Part shown: positions 6,530-9,845 of the stretch, one piece after another
Numbering within the stretch: the first letter of the stretch is position 1
Layout of the letters: the number at the start of each line of letters is the position of its first letter
Assembly: GCA_903886165.1 (NCBI GenBank)
Contig: CAISLL010000302.1
Span: 1-9,845 of the forward strand
DNA length: 9,845 bases
Reading direction: 5' to 3'
Origin: an uncultured beta proteobacterium
GTDB taxonomy: Bacteria > Pseudomonadota > Gammaproteobacteria > Burkholderiales > Burkholderiaceae_C
Notes under the pieces: generated by a model
The model's database searches: none
What the model was told of the DNA's origin: nothing
The model's input: only the letters and a program-made list of their open reading frames with translations
Made by a program: the position numbers and the translations under genes

Positions 6530-7498
6530 ATGAAGGCTATGAAAAAAATTCTTGTTTTAGGCGGCACCGGCTTCGTGGGTACCCATGTGTGCGAGAAACT
6601 GGCTCGGGAGGGCTGGCAGGTCACCGTGCCAACGCGGCGCCGAGCCCATGCCACCCCGGTTTTGCATCTGCCAGGCTTGACCGTGCTGGAGCTTGATGTG
6701 CATGACGAAGCAGCCCTGTCGCGCGCGGTGGCCGGGCACGATGCGCTCGTCAACCTGGTGGCCATTCTTCATGGTGACCAGGCTGCGTTTGAGCATGTGC
6801 ATGTGGCCTTGCCGCAAAAATTTGCACGGGCTTGTCTTGCGGGTGGCATCAGCCAGGTGGTGCATGTGAGTGCGCTCGGCGCAGATTCGCTGCAGCCAAA
6901 CAAGTTGCCATCGATGTATTTGCGCTCCAAGGGCGAGGGTGAAGCGGTCTTGTTGCAAGCCGCAGAAGGCGGTAGTGCGGGGGCGGCAGCTCACAAGGGC
7001 TTTGATCTGAGCATTCTTCGCCCGAGTGTGATTTTTGGCGAAGGTGACAAGTTCTTGACCCTGTTTGCCAAATTGCAGAAGCTGTTCCCGCTGATGCCGC
7101 TGGCGGGTGCCGCCGCGCGGTTTCAGCCAGTGTGGGTGGAAGATGTGGCGAATGCCGTGGTGGCGTGCCTGAAAGGGGCCAACGGTCAGCCGTCGCCACG
7201 CATCATTGAGGTGGCAGGCCCGGAGGTTTTGACGCTCAAGGAAATTGTGCAACTGGCAGCCCAGGCCAGCGGCGTCGCAGGCGGCAGCGGGCGCCCGGTG
7301 ATTGCGCTGCCCACCTGGGCCGGGCGGCTGCAGGCCACACTCATGGGCCTGGCCCCGGGTGCGCCACTGATGAGCCTGGACAACCTGGACTCCATGAAGG
7401 TTGACAACGTGGCCACGGGCAAGTGGAGAGGTCTGGCATCACTGGGCATCAAAGCCTCGGCATTGCTGCCGATTGCACGGCAATACCTCGGGCGCTGA
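6530..7498 (+). CDS. Complex I NDUFA9 subunit family protein (atypical SDR)
   Basis: This 322-residue Rossmann-fold protein is of the extended/atypical SDR type, similar to the NDUFA9 accessory subunit of mitochondrial complex I. In bacteria such proteins bind NAD(P) but their reaction is generally undefined. The dinucleotide motif is GGTGFVG (11-17). Basic T35-R-R-R38 after the second strand suggests NADP(H) preference. VHVSALGAD (111-119) supplies the active-site serine position, Y130-LRS-K134 is the YxxxK catalytic pair, and ILRPSVIFGEGD (162-173) is the characteristic segment after it. An insertion rich in Gly/Ala (147-154) is unusual. The start is either 6530 or the ATG at 6539 (MKKILVLGG); neither has a well-placed Shine-Dalgarno. 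It follows murB by 36 bases and is probably cotranscribed with it. No complex I genes are nearby. Confidence 0.9.
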   Translation: MKAMKKILVLGGTGFVGTHVCEKLAREGWQVTVPTRRRAHATPVLHLPGLTVLELDVHDEAALSRAVAGHDALVNLVAILHGDQAAFEHVHVALPQKFARACLAGGISQVVHVSALGADSLQPNKLPSMYLRSKGEGEAVLLQAAEGGSAGAAAHKGFDLSILRPSVIFGEGDKFLTLFAKLQKLFPLMPLAGAAARFQPVWVEDVANAVVACLKGANGQPSPRIIEVAGPEVLTLKEIVQLAAQASGVAGGSGRPVIALPTWAGRLQATLMGLAPGAPLMSLDNLDSMKVDNVATGKWRGLASLGIKASALLPIARQYLGR

Positions 7499-7513
7499 AG
7501 GGAAAACCCGGTT

Positions 7514-7558
7514 GTCATGCCAGGCAATGACCCGGTAGCCTTCCAGGGGCGTTACCGG
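7514..7558. terminator. Paired hairpins between convergent genes
   Basis: Two inverted repeats fill the 60-base gap between the SDR stop (7498) and the cytochrome stop (7559). The first is GTCAT-GCC (7514-7521) with GGC-A-ATGAC (7523-7531), with one bulged A. The second is CCGGTAGC (7532-7539) with GTTACCGG (7551-7558), eight pairs including one G-T and an 11-base loop; it ends directly at the cytochrome TAG. Neither is followed by a T-run, so the two may act as 3'-end stabilising stems or a weak bidirectional terminator rather than a strong intrinsic one. Confidence 0.45.
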
Positions 7559-8338
7559 CTAAATGTTGTGGCAGGCCAGGCAAACCGCACTGTTGGTGTT
7601 GGAAACTCGCAAGAAGATAGGCGTTGCTGAATGCGGATCGTGGCAACTGGCGCACTCCACAAAGGGTACAGGCCCAGTGGCTGAAGTGGAATCGGGGCTT
7701 GTATAAAGTTGCATGTCGGTCTTGTCACGCACCCCGACATTGCCCTGCGTTGTGTCCACCCACCAAACCGGTTGCCCATTCAATAATTTCATTTGCGCGC
7801 TGTTGAAGGAGTTGTCCCGCATCAGGGTGTTGCTGTAAGTGCCGGGTGACTTTGGTGGTCCGTCTTCAGAGAGCGCACCCCCGGCGTACTGAATGCCGAC
7901 TGGGTGATCGCTCCCGTTCTCGCGCCTGCTCGACGCATTGGCCTTGCTCCCCAAATTGATGTTTACGTTCATGGCCTGCACGCCGTCATGGCAGGAAAGA
8001 CACAGAAGGGAAATTGAACCGACCGGTGCGCCGGGGCCCACCTGTCCAGACGTGCCCAGACTGTTGTAGGTACTGAACGCTGCCGATGTCGCATCGCGAC
8101 TCCAAAGTGATCTCGAGAGCTCGGATTCATCACCGATCGGCGTATGGCAGGACAAGCAAATCGTTGCGATGGCGCTGGCGCTACCGCCCATATTGACAGT
8201 GGTCCCGGTCAGATTGTGTTTGGTCATTTGGATCTGCGCCAATACCTCTTGCGCGCAAAAAAAACCCACGCAGAGTACCGCCACGCGGGTGCTGGTCTGC
8301 CGTCGATGTGCCTTGACTAATCGAAATAGATTGTCCAT
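7559..8338 (-). CDS. Periplasmic tetraheme cytochrome c (cytochrome c3/CXXCH-type)
   Basis: This 259-residue protein is predicted to be exported and to carry four covalently bound c-type hemes. A Sec signal peptide is visible: basic n-region (R6, K9, R12, R13, R18), hydrophobic VAVLCVGFFCA (19-29) and a VLA-Q cleavage site after A34. Four CXXCH heme sites follow: C61-H65, C113-H117, C229-H233 and C253-H257, the last only two residues from the C-terminus. KHNLTG (40-45) and SDHPVG (143-148) are typical of periplasmic multiheme cytochromes, where such histidines are distal heme ligands. It would carry electrons in the periplasm, but its partners are not visible: no quinol dehydrogenase, reductase or c-type maturation gene lies nearby. 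The N-terminal half has two hemes and the C-terminal half two, separated by about 110 heme-free residues. The start has no Shine-Dalgarno. Confidence 0.88.
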   Translation of the reverse strand: MDNLFRLVKAHRRQTSTRVAVLCVGFFCAQEVLAQIQMTKHNLTGTTVNMGGSASAIATICLSCHTPIGDESELSRSLWSRDATSAAFSTYNSLGTSGQVGPGAPVGSISLLCLSCHDGVQAMNVNINLGSKANASSRRENGSDHPVGIQYAGGALSEDGPPKSPGTYSNTLMRDNSFNSAQMKLLNGQPVWWVDTTQGNVGVRDKTDMQLYTSPDSTSATGPVPFVECASCHDPHSATPIFLRVSNTNSAVCLACHNI

Positions 8339-8345
8339 CTGCGAT

Positions 8346-8383
8346 CTGATCAGGTCGATAACCCAACTGAGCAGTAATTGCTC
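8346..8383. promoter_or_regulatory. Short palindromes upstream of the cytochrome gene
   Basis: Two palindromic elements lie within 45 bases upstream of the cytochrome ATG: the perfect 8-mer CTGATCAG (8346-8353), and GAGCA (8369-8373) facing TGCTC (8379-8383) across five bases. Further upstream on the minus strand CATAAT (revcomp of 8401-8406) could be a -10 box, but no acceptable -35 is placed 16-18 bases before it. These may be operator or leader-hairpin elements. The remaining spacer up to 8548 shows no clear argG terminator and no RNA gene that I can support. Confidence 0.25.
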
Positions 8384-8548
8384 CTAAACGCTCAACCCAC
8401 ATTATGCGATACCAATGGAAAACTCACACACTTCGACGCTTTCTGATCCGACCGCAAGAAGTCGTGACCGAAGGCACGTTTGACCCTTCAGGATACAACT
8501 TTGTTACCTTGCGGCTGAAATGACCGACAACTCAAAGAAACAAGCGAC

Positions 8549-9845
8549 TTACCTGCCGCCGCCCAGCTTCAAGAAGTCCCCATCCTTGCCCAGTGACAGC
8601 ATGCCGCTCTTGGCATAAATGCCGAGCTTGGCGCGGGTGTCCACAATGTCCAGGTTGCGCATGGTCAGCTGGCCAATACGGTCCAGCGGGCTGAACGGCG
8701 CGTCTTCCACTTTTTCCATGCTCAGGCGCTCGGGCGCGTAAGTCAGGTTGGGTGACTCGGTGTTGAGCAGCGAGTAATCATTGCCACGGCGCAGTTCAAG
8801 CGTGACGGTGCCTGTGATGGCGCTGGCCACCCAGCGCTGGGCGGTCTCGCGCAGCATGATCGCTTGTGAGTCGAACCAGCGGCCCTGGTACAGCAGGCGG
8901 CCCAGTTTGCGGCCGTTGTCGCGGTATTGTTCAATGGTGTCTTCGTTGTGGATGCCTGTGACCAGGCGCTCATAGGCGATGAACAGCAGCGCCAGGCCGG
9001 GGGCTTCGTAGATGCCACGGCTCTTGGCTTCGATGATGCGGTTTTCAATCTGGTCGCTCATGCCCAGCCCATGGCGGCCGCCGATGCGGTTGGCTTCCAG
9101 AATCAGGCTCACCAGGTCCGGGTATTCCACGCCATTCAGCGCCACCGGGCGGCCTTCTTCAAAGCGCACCGACACTTCTTCAGCTTTCACCACACAGTCG
9201 TCCTTCCAGAACGGCACGCCCATGATGGGTTTGACGATCTTCATGCCGCTGTTCAAAAACTCCAGGTCTTTGGCTTCATGGGTGGCACCCAGCATGTTGC
9301 TGTCGGTGGAGTAGGCTTTTTCTGCGCTCATCTTGTAGCCAAAACCATGCGCCGTCATGAACGCTGACATTTCGGCCCGACCACCCAGTTCATCAATGAA
9401 CTGCTGGTCCAGCCAGGGCTTGTAAATCTTGAGCGCCGGGTTGGTCAGCAAGCCATAGCGGTAAAAGCGCTCGATGTCATTGCCCTTGAAAGTGCTGCCG
9501 TCACCCCAGATGTTGACGTCGTCCTGTTTCATGGCCGACACCAGCATGGTGCCAGTCACTGCGCGGCCCAGCGGCGTGGTGTTGAAGTAAGTCACACCTG
9601 CGGTCGAGATGTGAAACGCACCACTTTGCATGGCGGCGATGCCTTCAGCAGCCAGTTGCGGGCGGCAGTCAATCAGGCGGGCTTTTTCAGCGCCATATTC
9701 CATCGCCTTGCGTGGAATCTCGTCGTAATCCGACTCGTCGGGCTGGCCCAGGTTGGCGGTGTAGGCGTAGGGCAGGGCGCCTTTGAGCTTCATCCAGTGC
9801 AGCGCGGCGCTGGTGTCAAGTCCGCCTGAAAAGGCGATGCCAACC
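8549..9845 (-). CDS. argG: Argininosuccinate synthase (5' end beyond window)
   Basis: This enzyme joins citrulline and aspartate with ATP to form argininosuccinate, the penultimate step of arginine synthesis, in the cytosol. The 431 residues in the window match the long E. coli-type ArgG almost from end to end. The ATP pyrophosphatase loop SGGLDTS is encoded at 9809-9829. Further elements are YTANLGQPDE, FNTTPLGRAVTGTMLV, NIWGDGSTFKGNDIERFYRY, YSTDSNMLGATHEAKDLE and NRIGGRHGLGMSDQIENRII. The reading frame runs past the internal ATG at 9793 to the right edge as VGIAFSGGLDTS, so the true start lies outside the window and about a dozen residues are missing. The C-terminus ends in a glycine-rich KLGGGR. 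It is the upstream gene on the minus strand relative to the cytochrome, but a 210-base gap makes cotranscription uncertain. Confidence 0.97.
   Translation of the reverse strand, partial: VGIAFSGGLDTSAALHWMKLKGALPYAYTANLGQPDESDYDEIPRKAMEYGAEKARLIDCRPQLAAEGIAAMQSGAFHISTAGVTYFNTTPLGRAVTGTMLVSAMKQDDVNIWGDGSTFKGNDIERFYRYGLLTNPALKIYKPWLDQQFIDELGGRAEMSAFMTAHGFGYKMSAEKAYSTDSNMLGATHEAKDLEFLNSGMKIVKPIMGVPFWKDDCVVKAEEVSVRFEEGRPVALNGVEYPDLVSLILEANRIGGRHGLGMSDQIENRIIEAKSRGIYEAPGLALLFIAYERLVTGIHNEDTIEQYRDNGRKLGRLLYQGRWFDSQAIMLRETAQRWVASAITGTVTLELRRGNDYSLLNTESPNLTYAPERLSMEKVEDAPFSPLDRIGQLTMRNLDIVDTRAKLGIYAKSGMLSLGKDGDFLKLGGGR

Noticed and set aside
8414..8482. 22-codon plus-strand ORF between the cytochrome gene and argG
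   Set aside because: It is very short, has no ribosome binding site or recognisable sequence, and is expected by chance.
1..9845. CRISPR array, tRNA, rRNA or riboswitch
   Set aside because: I saw no regularly spaced direct repeats, no cloverleaf-like segments and no conserved riboswitch core in any of the spacers, all of which are under 240 bases.

Overview
The window looks like chromosomal DNA from a betaproteobacterium of the Burkholderiales, most likely family Comamonadaceae and possibly near Rhodoferax or Polaromonas. This rests on moderately high GC, the E. coli-type long argininosuccinate synthase, a YajQ/MurB pair, a complex I NDUFA9-like SDR protein and a periplasmic multiheme cytochrome. 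The placement is by recalled resemblance, not by a search.

Left edge (1-1051): the first 102 bases are the C-terminal end of an ISAzo13-type transposase. An AT-rich spacer with a perfect inverted repeat follows, then aroD (type I 3-dehydroquinate dehydratase, shikimate pathway) on the minus strand, with all expected active-site residues.

Uncharacterised block (1176-2963): a 268-residue protein on the minus strand is divergent from two small plus-strand genes of 150 and 92 residues. I do not recognise any of the three. The large one has a primase-like SG-x-GYQ-x-W core followed by a low-complexity linker and a separate C-terminal helical segment. The 150-residue one has a hydrophobic segment and a basic tail.

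Centre (3025-5386): an NRDE/TANGO2-family protein (plus) converges on a minus-strand pair, yajQ followed 34 bases later by a gene for an HD-GYP-like protein whose HD and GYP motifs are both lost. YajQ proteins bind nucleotides and in some species c-di-GMP, so this pair may be a small c-di-GMP sensing unit.

Right half (5420-9845): murB (cell-wall precursor synthesis) starts only 33 bases from the divergent yajQ start and is followed at close spacing by an NDUFA9-like SDR gene. That gene converges, across a short stretch with two hairpins, on a minus-strand gene for a periplasmic tetraheme cytochrome c. A spacer of about 210 bases separates the cytochrome gene from argG (arginine biosynthesis), which runs off the right edge lacking about its first dozen codons.

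Most of the window is ordinary housekeeping chromosome. The best candidates for something undescribed are the three-gene unknown block, the degenerate HD-GYP protein next to yajQ, and the histidine-poor tetraheme cytochrome.
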